Made by a program: the position numbers and the translations under genes. The notes under the pieces are model-generated. The model saw nothing but the letters and a program-made list of their open reading frames with translations, ran no database searches and had not been told where the DNA came from. A stretch of DNA of 64,000 nucleotides from Devosia sp. A16 (lineage in GTDB: Bacteria; Pseudomonadota; Alphaproteobacteria; Rhizobiales; Devosiaceae): NCBI RefSeq assembly GCF_001402915.1, contig NZ_CP012945.1, forward strand, positions 4,193,501 through 4,257,500, given 5' to 3'. This document shows positions 17,835-26,171 of this stretch, one piece after another. Positions within the stretch are counted from its first letter, which is position 1. Each line of letters starts with the position of its first letter.

Positions 17835-17978
17835 GACCATCTCCATGGGTTAGCACCGACGCAAAGGCGTTCGTTGCTGTCGATCCGATGCAGATCGAAT
17901 GCGTTAATCAGGCGCTAATAGAGATGAATGATGCTTGAATACGCGGTTCAGCTGCCGACAGTTGCCACAGGTGCGTAT

Positions 17979-18287
17979 TCAGCGGTCGTCGCCCGCCGTC
18001 ACGGGCTTGCCGGTGAGCGTGACCATGGCCGTCTCGACGTCGTTGTCGAGCCCCCAGTCCAGGGTCTCGAGCTTCAGCGTCTCGAACAGCGTCTCAGCGC
18101 TGACCTTACGCCCATCGAGTTTGGCAAGAACGGATGAGAAGCGTGCACCCAGATCGGCGGGGGCATCAACACCAGCTGCAGGAACCACGGCCACACTTTC
18201 CGCAAGAGAACGGCGAAGTCGGACCAGCCCCCGACTTTTCGGGCGCGGGCCTACTGCAGAATCCTTTAAGGAACGCTTCTTGGACAA
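17979..18287 (-). CDS. Hypothetical protein (TTG start)
   Basis: The frame codes for 102 residues with a basic N-terminus (SKKRSLKDS) and a C-terminal part that reads like real protein (the ARFSSVLAKLDGRKVSAETLF segment, then DWGLDNDVETAMVTL). No ATG start is present; TTG at 18285-18287 is the best start and lacks a convincing ribosome site. No family is recognised. It could be a genuine orphan or a decayed remnant. Confidence 0.4.
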   Translation of the reverse strand: MSKKRSLKDSAVGPRPKSRGLVRLRRSLAESVAVVPAAGVDAPADLGARFSSVLAKLDGRKVSAETLFETLKLETLDWGLDNDVETAMVTLTGKPVTAGDDR

Positions 18288-18391
18288 AGTACAATTTCGC
18301 TTTCATTCGGAAAGCGCGCTGTGGGCCAAGCAACAGAGCTTAAGCGCAGTTTTCTACCGCGCTATAAGGGTACCTAGGTGAACCCAGGATG

Positions 18392-18426
18392 AAAAGCGCC
18401 GCCCGCCTCTTATTGGCAGGCGGCGC
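18392..18426 (-). terminator. Intrinsic terminator of the alginate-like operon
   Basis: On the minus strand a 12-bp stem (GCGCCGCCTGCC against GGCGGGCGGCGC, with one G-T wobble) and a 7-base loop are followed by TTTTC. It lies 20-54 bases past the algL stop and marks the 3' end of the 16-kb operon. Confidence 0.85.
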
Positions 18427-18445
18427 CGTCATTCGGGCCGAAGGG

Positions 18446-19495
18446 TTAACTAGTTGATGCCGGCAAACGGGCAACCCAATCGCCCAGCCGCGTCAGGTTC
18501 CCGCCGAGCTTGGCATGCGCCAGTGGACGCAACGGTTGGACGAACGCGTTGGTGGCGGGGTCGGGAGCGTGCCGCAACAGCGGCTCGACCCAGGCCAGCA
18601 TGAACGGCTCGAGCGCCTGCTTGCCGGTCTGGAACGTCTGTTCCTTGCCGTTGATCTGCTGGACGATGGATGGGTCCTGGATGGCCCTGAGGCTGAACGC
18701 GGCAATCGTGCCGAGCTTGCCATCGCAGGCGGCGTAGCCGTCGTAGCCGGTGGCCTTGAGCAGATCGGCGGTGACGATCAGCGGGGCGGTGGCATGGAGC
18801 TGGTAGTTCAGCGCCTTGTCGGCCCGGTTCATTTCGAGCGGCAGGCTGCCGTCGGGCGAGGCCTGGCAGGTGACGAGCTCGAAGCTGCCCCTGGCCCAAT
18901 CCAGCATCGCGGCATCGCCATTGAGGCGACCGATGGCGGCGGCAGCCAGCCCGGCCCAGGCGCGCAGGTTTGCCCGCTTGGCGTTCCTGGGCGCTTCGGT
19001 CTCGAAGAACTGCTCCATCGCGTTGGCCGCGCCGGTGAGCCAGGCAATGACGCGTTCGCGCTTGGCCGGATCGAGCGAGCCGGCTGTCTCGGCCTGCAGC
19101 AATGCGATGGCCAGCCCGGCGTAGCGCGCCGGGATCGCCAGCTTGACGTTCAGCGTCTCGAGTTCAGTGAGCGCCCCGGCTGCAGCCCACTGATCGAGCC
19201 AGTCGAGAACGCATTCGCCACGCGCGGCGTCGCCGTCCATCAGCGCGGTGTTGGCCATCTTCATCAGTTCGCCGATGAACGCCTCCACCGGACGCAGAGC
19301 GCGATCGACCTCGGCATTGGACACCTCGTCGATGTCCGAACGCGTCTTGCTGTCGTCGGTGTAGCGGCTGCCGAAATTGAGCGCGACAACCGGGGCAGGC
19401 GAGGGTGGGCAGGCAAACGGCTTATCCTCCGCGCGCGGCATCGCCGTGCCGAGCAGCAGCGTCATCGTTGTGATCAGGCCGAGTGCCATTCGCAT
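18446..19495 (-). CDS. algL: AlgL-like alginate lyase family protein, catalytic residues substituted
   Basis: This 349-residue periplasmic protein (signal about 1-22) is co-linear with Pseudomonas AlgL. It shares CVLDWLDQWAAAGAL (with NWMSAWARAGAL in AlgL), a MLDWARGSFE-type helix, DGSLPLEMNRADKALNY and a C-terminal HAKLGG segment. AlgL degrades misplaced polymer in the periplasm and supports the export complex. Aligned from memory, the lyase motif NNHSYW falls on residues 172-177 (AKRANL), and the catalytic Arg and Tyr of RALAYHNYA fall on K227 and H234. The protein is therefore probably not a normal lyase and may be structural. GGAG lies 7 bases before the ATG, and the start sits one base after the preceding stop. 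Last gene of the operon. Confidence 0.75.
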   Translation of the reverse strand: MRMALGLITTMTLLLGTAMPRAEDKPFACPPSPAPVVALNFGSRYTDDSKTRSDIDEVSNAEVDRALRPVEAFIGELMKMANTALMDGDAARGECVLDWLDQWAAAGALTELETLNVKLAIPARYAGLAIALLQAETAGSLDPAKRERVIAWLTGAANAMEQFFETEAPRNAKRANLRAWAGLAAAAIGRLNGDAAMLDWARGSFELVTCQASPDGSLPLEMNRADKALNYQLHATAPLIVTADLLKATGYDGYAACDGKLGTIAAFSLRAIQDPSIVQQINGKEQTFQTGKQALEPFMLAWVEPLLRHAPDPATNAFVQPLRPLAHAKLGGNLTRLGDWVARLPASTS

Positions 19496-19496
19496 C

Positions 19497-22226
19497 TCAG
19501 TTCTCCACTGCCATCGACGCCAGCAGGCGCTGCGCTTCGGGATTGCCGAGGCCGGCTGCATCCTTCAGCAGCATCGTCGCCTGCTGGATCGACGGTTCGA
19601 TGCCGATGCCCATGGCATAGGCCTTGGCGAGTTCGACCATGGCAACGGCGTCGCCACCCTCCGCGGCCCGCTTCAGCCATGAGCTGGCGTCGCGTGCCTC
19701 TGCGGCCGTGGTGCCGGTCGAACGCAGGTAGAGCGCCAGCTCGCGCATCGCCACGGCGTCGCCCGACGCCGCCGCCGCGGCGTAGCGCGCCGACCAGTCG
19801 ACCTGCTCCAGTACCGCCGTCATGATCGCCGGCGGGGCCTTCAGCACCTTGTCGCGGATCTTGCCGAGGTCAGCGACCGGCGCGTCGTCGATCATTCGCT
19901 TGAACATCGCGACCGCCTTGGTCGGAGCGTAATCTTCGCTGTTGGGATCGGCGTAGATCTTCACCAGCCGGCTGACCGCGGTGTCGTCCCCGAGCGCCAC
20001 GGCCTGGTCGAACAGCTCGATCGCCGTCTTGGTCCGTTCCTTGCCGCCCATGGCCATGTAGCGGTCGGCGATCGCCGTATGGCGCCAGCCATCATCGCCG
20101 GCGAGCCGCAGGCTGACCTCCAGCCAGTGCTCGGTTTCCGCGTCGTCGGCCGTAGCGACGAAGGCGCCGGCCAACTTGATGGTATTCTCGAAAGTGCAGT
20201 CGACGACGCTCGCGGCGCGATAGAGGTAGTCGTGCCGCAACTCCTCGTCCCGGGTTTTCGAGGCGGCGAAGATCAGCGCATCGGCGTCGCCGCGTTGCTC
20301 GATCGTCTGGTGATATTGCGCCAGCAGGTCGGTGTCGGAGATCCCCTGGGCCTGGAGGATCGGCAAGAGGCGCAGGATGGCCTCACCCGAGCCCTGCTGT
20401 GCGGCCTCGGTGAGGTAGCCGATCGCTTCCGACCGCTTCTCGGCGTCGCTGGGGAAATAGTCGAGCAGCACCGAACCCAAGTCGACCGCGGCGCGCGGCA
20501 GGCCATCTTCGCGCGCCCGTTTCAGCGCCGCGATGGTCTCCTCGATCACCTCGGGCGTCGGGGTCACGGTGAGCCGATGCCGCGCCAGCGCATCGACCGT
20601 CGCCGGCACCGGATCGATGCGCGACTGCCAGAACGCCAGCATTTCCGGGCTGGCGCCGTTGCGGCCCAGATAGTCGACATAGTAGGCGACGGAGTTGGGA
20701 CGGCCATAGAGTGCGTGGGTCTGCAGCTTGGCCAGCGCGATCGGATCGGCGTTGGGGTCGAGCGCGCTGATATCGTCGGTATCCATGAACTCGGTGGAGT
20801 TGCCGGCCGCGTCCTCGGTGCGCTGCCAGAACGCGGCAAGCCGCATGTCGGCGCCCTTGGGAGCTCGGCAGAGATAGGCCTGCCTCAGGTCGGTCATCGG
20901 GTCGATCTTGCCGGCATTGGTCACGGCGAAACTGAGCAGCTCGGTGGCGCGTTCGAACACGCCCGGCTCATCACGATGGCGCAAGAGGATGAAGGCCAGC
21001 TCCTGGGCCGAATCCGCATCCTCCAGCGCCACGCCCTTTTCGAGCAGCGCCTTGGCCTCGGCCTCGCCGGACCAGCGCCCTTTGTCGCTCAACACCAGCT
21101 TGGCCAGCTTCGAGAAGGCCCAGCCTGGCGGTTGCGGCATGTTGACCAGTTCGGTCAGGCGCGCCGCATAGGCGGCCTTCTTGTCGGGAACCGCCTGTTC
21201 CTTCTCGAGCAGCGTGACGAGCCGGAACAAGGCATTACGGCTGCCCAGCTCCGAGGCTTCGGCGTAGAGCGCCTCGGCTCGATCCCCATCCTCGGGCACC
21301 AGCGCGCCGGCTTCGTAGAGCTTGCCCAGCTCGACCTGCGCCGCCGCTACCCCACGGTCGGAGGCGAGGTTCAGGTATTTCAGCAAGCTGTCGTTGTTCT
21401 TGACGATCAGCTCGCTTTCGAGGTGCAGCTGCGCCACTTTCCATGCCGCCCCGGCATCGCCGAGATCGGCGGCCAGCCGCAGCCATTGCTCGGCGATGTC
21501 GTGGTCCTGCTGCACCACCAGGCCCTTGGAGTATTCGCGCGCGATGCGGCCGATGCGGTCGCAGATATCGGGATCGAGTTTGCCGACCAGCGCACCGAAC
21601 GCCATCGTCACGGCAAGCTTGGGGTCGAGCTCCCAACCGGGCACCTGTTCGCCGCCGATGTTCATGGAGGCGAGGCGGAGCAACGCGTCGGCATTGCCGC
21701 CCATGGCGGCGCGGGTCAGGTACCCGAGGCCCTTCTGCTTGTCCTTTTTCACCACCAGCCCGTCGAGATAGAGCGTCGACAGCAGGTTGAGCGCCTTGGG
21801 CGCAAGGGCGCCGGAATTCGCCTCCAACTGGTCGATGATGCCGGTCTCGCGCAGTTGCGGCAACCGGCCGGCCTTGAGGTAGAGATTGATCCGATCGATC
21901 GAAATGTCCGGCACCTTGGGCGCCGGCATCTTGCCGACAACCGCCAGCATCTTGTCGACCAGCTTGAAATTGCCGGTCGGGTTGAGGTCGCGCAGACGTC
22001 GCGCGTCGCGCAGCACCAGCTCGGGGTCCCCCTCGGGCACCGACACTTCGTCCCACGCCTGCCAGCGCGCCACCACGTCGGGGTCGGCCTTCTTGGCGAC
22101 GCAGACCTCCTGGGCCGGAATCTCCGGCGGCAGGAAAGTGACCTCGACCGGCGCGGCAACGGCGGCGGATACGAGGCCCGAACCGAGCAGCAGCAGGGTG
22201 GCGAGGCGGGGGACGAATGACGGCAT
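19497..22226 (-). CDS. Large secreted Sel1-repeat protein of the alginate-like operon
   Basis: This 909-residue protein has a signal peptide (cleavage near SAAVAA, about residue 24). Many Sel1/TPR-like helical pairs follow, such as GLGYLTRAAMGGNADALLRLA, EQWLRLAADLGDAGAAWKVAQL, AIGYLTEAAQQGSGEAILRL and SWLKRAAEGGDAVAMVELAKAYA. It occupies the operon role of AlgK, the TPR/Sel1 scaffold linking Alg44, AlgX and the porin in Pseudomonas, but is about twice its length. It shows no lipobox cysteine, whereas AlgK is a lipoprotein. A strong GGAGG site precedes the ATG. Function as an export scaffold is inferred from repeats and position. Confidence 0.75.
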   Translation of the reverse strand: MPSFVPRLATLLLLGSGLVSAAVAAPVEVTFLPPEIPAQEVCVAKKADPDVVARWQAWDEVSVPEGDPELVLRDARRLRDLNPTGNFKLVDKMLAVVGKMPAPKVPDISIDRINLYLKAGRLPQLRETGIIDQLEANSGALAPKALNLLSTLYLDGLVVKKDKQKGLGYLTRAAMGGNADALLRLASMNIGGEQVPGWELDPKLAVTMAFGALVGKLDPDICDRIGRIAREYSKGLVVQQDHDIAEQWLRLAADLGDAGAAWKVAQLHLESELIVKNNDSLLKYLNLASDRGVAAAQVELGKLYEAGALVPEDGDRAEALYAEASELGSRNALFRLVTLLEKEQAVPDKKAAYAARLTELVNMPQPPGWAFSKLAKLVLSDKGRWSGEAEAKALLEKGVALEDADSAQELAFILLRHRDEPGVFERATELLSFAVTNAGKIDPMTDLRQAYLCRAPKGADMRLAAFWQRTEDAAGNSTEFMDTDDISALDPNADPIALAKLQTHALYGRPNSVAYYVDYLGRNGASPEMLAFWQSRIDPVPATVDALARHRLTVTPTPEVIEETIAALKRAREDGLPRAAVDLGSVLLDYFPSDAEKRSEAIGYLTEAAQQGSGEAILRLLPILQAQGISDTDLLAQYHQTIEQRGDADALIFAASKTRDEELRHDYLYRAASVVDCTFENTIKLAGAFVATADDAETEHWLEVSLRLAGDDGWRHTAIADRYMAMGGKERTKTAIELFDQAVALGDDTAVSRLVKIYADPNSEDYAPTKAVAMFKRMIDDAPVADLGKIRDKVLKAPPAIMTAVLEQVDWSARYAAAAASGDAVAMRELALYLRSTGTTAAEARDASSWLKRAAEGGDAVAMVELAKAYAMGIGIEPSIQQATMLLKDAAGLGNPEAQRLLASMAVEN

Positions 22227-22268
22227 CGGGAGCCTCCGATTGAGACAGTTGCGGCGCGCGCGAGAACG

Positions 22269-22910
22269 CTATTGCGCGCGGAAGAACGCGTTTTCGACGG
22301 CAGTGGCGGTATAGGTACCGTTCGAGCCGGTGAAGACGATCGACACGCCACCGCGACGCTTGAGGTCCAGCGCGGCAACGGTGGCGACCGGCTTGCCCTC
22401 CGCCTGCACCTCGAAATCGAGGGTCAGCGGCGCCTTCAGCGCCACCGATTTGCCGGTGTCGCCGGCAATCGCTTCGATGGCCTTGGCCTTGGCGGCGGGG
22501 ACGAACAGGTCGACGCTCGCGAGGTCGGAGAGGTTGTAGAAATAGACCGTTGCCTTGCTGGGGTCCGAGGCCGGGTCGTCCTGCAGCACCAGCGGTTCGC
22601 CTTCGACGCTCCAGGCATAGGTGTAATAGGCGCCGGGCGAGGTCGTCACCGACCCGGAGACGTCCCCCGCCGAAACAGCGATGTCGCCCGGCTGCACGTT
22701 GACATAGGCAGAGAGGCCATCGGTGATGTTGTCGACGGTCGTTCCGTTGACCACCGCCACCGCGGCGCCGGGCACCAGCACCCGCACGAAGGCGGAGTTC
22801 GGATCGACCGGCGCGTCGTAGAGGCCATCATCCTGGGCCAGTGCGGCCGGGGCGGCGCTGAGCAGCATCAGGCTGGCGAGGGCGACGAGTTTGGGGGTTG
22901 AGCGCAGCAT
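22269..22910 (-). CDS. algF: AlgF-like periplasmic O-acetylation protein
   Basis: This 213-residue protein has a signal peptide (about 1-28, ending AALAQ). It then reads DDGLYDAPVDPNSAFVRVLV and continues as two beta-rich domains, matching AlgF in length, position after algX and the conserved LYDAP/NSAFVRV start. AlgF helps pass acetyl groups to the nascent polymer in the periplasm together with AlgI, AlgJ and AlgX. The ATG at 22910 has GGAGA upstream; an earlier in-frame ATG lies only 21 bases away but lacks a site. Confidence 0.8.
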   Translation of the reverse strand: MLRSTPKLVALASLMLLSAAPAALAQDDGLYDAPVDPNSAFVRVLVPGAAVAVVNGTTVDNITDGLSAYVNVQPGDIAVSAGDVSGSVTTSPGAYYTYAWSVEGEPLVLQDDPASDPSKATVYFYNLSDLASVDLFVPAAKAKAIEAIAGDTGKSVALKAPLTLDFEVQAEGKPVATVAALDLKRRGGVSIVFTGSNGTYTATAVENAFFRAQ

Positions 22911-22930
22911 GTCGGCTCTCCTTGTTGGCA

Positions 22931-24256
22931 TCAGGTGTTGCAGAGGGAAATCGCCGCCTTCTCCGCGGAAAGGCGATCGAACTGGATCGAAACCTTCGAG
23001 AGCTCCAAGCTGTCGAGGGACTCGAGCGGGATGAAGAAGCGCCCGGTGCCGCGGAAACGGTCGCCGCGGTGCACCTCGCGCGTGAAGGTGCGCCCGTCGG
23101 TGCTCTCGAAGTTGAGCACCACGTCGCGGCTGCCATTGTCGCCGGCATCCGCCAGCAGCACCTGGTTCGCCGCGATCGGCGTACCGGTGAGGTCAGCCTG
23201 GTAGAGGCCCTTGGCCTTGTCGATCACCGGGGCGTTGCCGACCGGCTGGCAGTCGTTGCGGGCAGCAGCGATCAGCTCGGTGAGCGAACCGGTGCCGAAC
23301 TGCGCCAGGTTGTTGTAGATCGGGTTTTCCCACACGAGGAATTTCGGGCGGTCGGCTTGGAACTCGCGTGAGGTGAGATAGGACGTGATGGCGCCGAACT
23401 GGTTGCCGCCGGTGATCGCCATATTGGCCACCGGCAGGCTGGCATACTGGGCGAGAAAGCCCGAGAAGTTCGGCACCGATGCGTCCGAGAAGCTGGTGCC
23501 CACCAACGCGATCTCGTCGCTGGTGGCGCCTTCCGCCTCACCGCCGCTATTGCCGAAGATGTCGAGGCTGGCGTCGGCGCTGGCGACCTCGACTGTCTCG
23601 TAGGAGGTGCTGATCACCGGCGGCAGGCTAAGCACGCAATAGGCCTGCAGCGTGCGGCGCATGCCCGACACGGCGAGCTCGCTACCTGTCGGCTTGGTCT
23701 CGTAGTTGACCGGCGTAACGTCGGCATAGGCGGGGAGCTGCTTGATCATGCCGCCGATGGTCCGCGCCGCAGTTTCCGCGCCGCGCGATGTCCAGTGGAA
23801 GTCGGAGCGGAAGAACGGGGGGTCGTCGCCATTGGTGGTGCGCAGCGCCGACAACAGGTCGACGGCGATCACTCCTTGGGCGTTGAGGCGCTTGACCTGG
23901 TCCTCGTAGACCGCGACCGCCACGTTCTCGTCGAAACCGAACAGCTTGGCCTCGTCGGGCAGAAACGTCGGCAGCGTCACGCTCTTGGTGGGGATCGGCA
24001 CATAGAGCATCGTGGTGCCGTGCGCCTTCAGGGCCTCGGCCAGCTTGCCCATCTGGGCCACCGTATCCTCGGTGAACGGGTGCTGCATACGCAGGTCCGC
24101 GAAGATCCGATAGAAGAAGCCGTCACGGCCCTCGACCGAGGGAAGCGTCGGATTATCCTCGAGGTGCTTGCAGCCGAAGGCCGAGTTGGCAGCCAGCGCC
24201 GGGCTGGCGGAGAGCACGGCGGCAAGGGCCGCGCCAAGCAGCAGGGTCTTGTTCAT
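22931..24256 (-). CDS. algX: AlgX-like polymer O-acetyltransferase (SGNH-like plus C-terminal CBM)
   Basis: This 441-residue periplasmic protein has a signal peptide (cleavage about residue 23). Its SGNH-like domain keeps the catalytic Asp-His pair (D152, H154 in SDFHWTSRGAE) and the Ser block GTSFS (253-257). The NMAITGGNQFGAI segment follows. The C-terminal beta-rich part (about 340-440, RFRGTGRFFIPLESLDSLEL) corresponds to the carbohydrate-binding module of AlgX. It transfers acetyl groups to the polymer and bridges the trans-envelope complex. The start overlaps the preceding sel1 gene (ATGA). Confidence 0.88.
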   Translation of the reverse strand: MNKTLLLGAALAAVLSASPALAANSAFGCKHLEDNPTLPSVEGRDGFFYRIFADLRMQHPFTEDTVAQMGKLAEALKAHGTTMLYVPIPTKSVTLPTFLPDEAKLFGFDENVAVAVYEDQVKRLNAQGVIAVDLLSALRTTNGDDPPFFRSDFHWTSRGAETAARTIGGMIKQLPAYADVTPVNYETKPTGSELAVSGMRRTLQAYCVLSLPPVISTSYETVEVASADASLDIFGNSGGEAEGATSDEIALVGTSFSDASVPNFSGFLAQYASLPVANMAITGGNQFGAITSYLTSREFQADRPKFLVWENPIYNNLAQFGTGSLTELIAAARNDCQPVGNAPVIDKAKGLYQADLTGTPIAANQVLLADAGDNGSRDVVLNFESTDGRTFTREVHRGDRFRGTGRFFIPLESLDSLELSKVSIQFDRLSAEKAAISLCNT

Positions 24257-25062
24257 TCTGTCGTCTCCGTGGAGGCGGTGAGTTGTGGCGAGAGCGTGCG
24301 GAGCAGGTTCTCCGCCATGGTCCGGACGTTGAGCGTGTCGGACGCTGCCGCGAGCTTGAGGTAGCCCTTGGCCTCCTCGATCTGAGCCGGCTCCGGCGTG
24401 CCCGAGAGGAGCGCGAAGGCGAGGTCGAGCGCCGCCTTGGCGTCGCCCCCCTTGGCGGCGGCGACCAGCAGCTCGTCGGCGCGGGTCGGATCGAGCCCGA
24501 ACGGTTTGCCGGTCCGGTACATGGCAATCAGTCCGTCCCGGGCCACCGCGTCGCCGTCGCCCGCGAGCTTTTCAAGCAGGTCGCGCGACGCCGCGAGATT
24601 CTTCGGCTGATCGAGGAACACATCGGCGTTGAGCAGCCGGATCAACGGGCGGATCGCGGAGGTCCGGCCATTCTCGGCGGCGCGCCGATAGTAGCGGGCG
24701 GCCGCGTCGATGGTCTCAGGGTCGTGGTCGGCCTCGATGCGCTTGGCGAGGTTGAGTTGCGCCAGGTCGTCACCGGAGTCGGCCAGCGCCTGCAGCTCCC
24801 GATAGCTGACCTTCTTGCCGGCGATCATCCGGTTGCGGATCAGCTTCATCGGATCGACCGGCTTGGCCGCGCGATGCTTGACCTTGGCCTCTTTAGGCTT
24901 GCACTTGCCGGGCACCATCGGGCGGGCGCGCTCGGAGTCGCTCGACAGCGACTCCGGCACGCGCACCATGCACGTGGCGGCGTTGGCGGGGTTCACCACC
25001 GCCAGTCCGGTCGCCAGCGCCAAACTGGCGGCGGCAAGGGCGAGGATCAGCGGCCGGATCAT
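24253..25062 (-). CDS. Small secreted Sel1-repeat protein of the alginate-like operon
   Basis: This 269-residue protein has a signal peptide (about 1-33, MIRPLILALAAASLALATG...). A basic, lysine-rich linker follows (residues 55-75), then about four to five Sel1-like repeats such as AARYYRRAAENGRTSAIRPL, LLVAAAKGGDAKAALDLAFA and AKGYLKLAAAS. No lipobox is visible: the first mature cysteine lies in AATCMV, which does not fit. It overlaps both neighbours by ATGA (algJ upstream, algX downstream), so it is part of the acetylation/export block. It may share the AlgK scaffold role with the 909-residue protein. Confidence 0.75.
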   Translation of the reverse strand: MIRPLILALAAASLALATGLAVVNPANAATCMVRVPESLSSDSERARPMVPGKCKPKEAKVKHRAAKPVDPMKLIRNRMIAGKKVSYRELQALADSGDDLAQLNLAKRIEADHDPETIDAAARYYRRAAENGRTSAIRPLIRLLNADVFLDQPKNLAASRDLLEKLAGDGDAVARDGLIAMYRTGKPFGLDPTRADELLVAAAKGGDAKAALDLAFALLSGTPEPAQIEEAKGYLKLAAASDTLNVRTMAENLLRTLSPQLTASTETTE

Positions 25063-26162
25063 TGGCTCTCCTCCTTCGCCAACCCGGCCTTCCACAACTG
25101 GGTCTGGCCGAGGTAGCGCACCGGGAACTCCCAGATCACCACCTCCGGCGGGGTGTCGCGTAGCGTGGGGCTATCGAGGAAGGCGCGCATCGGCGCCACC
25201 GGCCCCTTGCCCTCTTCGGCGAGGTTGAGCACGTCCGAGCCCAGCGCCACCTTGAGGCTCTCGCCAAAACTCCACTGCGGGTTGGCGCTGTAGCTGGTGC
25301 CGGTGAGGACGAACGGAATGGAGGAGGGCCCGAAGATGTCGGCGCTCGAGGCCGCAGGGGGCGCAGACGCCTCGCGCGGCACGACAGTCTCCGGACCCAG
25401 ACCGACGAGCGGTGCCAGCCCGCCGGTGACGATGAATTTCGAGAGGTCGCCTTCGCGCTCGACCGGAGCGGCGTCGGCGATGGTATAGGGGGTGTCGCGC
25501 TTGCCCAGCGCCGAGCCCACCGCGTCCGCTACCACTTCGGCGCCGAGCGGCGTCCAGTGCGTATCGGTAGTGAGGAACAGCTGGCCCTTGTCCTTGGCTT
25601 CAAGCAGCGGCGCGCGCGTCTCGATGGACTTGATCCCGGCATTGTCGAGGACAGTGCGGAAATCCTCATAGAGGCGCTCGAGATCTGTCGGGATCGCGGC
25701 ATAGCTGACGTGCTCGCGGTAGATGTCGGCCTTGGCCGGCAACGGCACGACGACGAGCTCGATGCCCTTGGCGGCCAGCAGGTCGCGCACTTCCACGACG
25801 CCGGCCGCGGCCTCCGCCAGGTCCGGCGTCCGCTTCAGCGTTGCCTCGAACTCCTCCTTGGAAAACAGCCAGCCGTCATCGCCGACCACCACACCGGGTC
25901 GCCCTTCGCGGAACGCCAGGTAGCGGGCCGCCCCCATCGCATCGATCGAGGGGAGCCGGTGCGGCATGATCTTCTTGTAGTAGGTGTCGATCTGGATCGC
26001 GGCCTCGCCGTTCAGATACTCGGCCGCCGATTTCGGCATCTCGGCGATGTCGCGACCGAGGCCGGTGACGAACTCGTAATTGGCGACGACCGCATAGCCG
26101 AGGAACAGAACGGGCAGGGCGAAGGCCGGAGCGGCAGCGATGGTCAGGGGTTTCGCGGGCAT
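25059..26162 (-). CDS. algJ: AlgJ-like acetyltransferase
   Basis: This 367-residue protein has an N-terminal signal-anchor helix (about 8-30). Its SGNH-like AlgJ/AlgX domain shows DDGWLF near residue 95, the Asp-His pair D200/H202 in TTDTHWTPLGAE and the Ser block GTSYS (288-292). AlgJ hydrolyses or relays acetyl from AlgI at the periplasmic face for alginate O-acetylation. All three catalytic elements are present, so this branch looks active. It starts 9 bases after algI. Confidence 0.9.
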   Translation of the reverse strand: MPAKPLTIAAAPAFALPVLFLGYAVVANYEFVTGLGRDIAEMPKSAAEYLNGEAAIQIDTYYKKIMPHRLPSIDAMGAARYLAFREGRPGVVVGDDGWLFSKEEFEATLKRTPDLAEAAAGVVEVRDLLAAKGIELVVVPLPAKADIYREHVSYAAIPTDLERLYEDFRTVLDNAGIKSIETRAPLLEAKDKGQLFLTTDTHWTPLGAEVVADAVGSALGKRDTPYTIADAAPVEREGDLSKFIVTGGLAPLVGLGPETVVPREASAPPAASSADIFGPSSIPFVLTGTSYSANPQWSFGESLKVALGSDVLNLAEEGKGPVAPMRAFLDSPTLRDTPPEVVIWEFPVRYLGQTQLWKAGLAKEESQ

Positions 26163-26171
26163 GTTTCGGCC

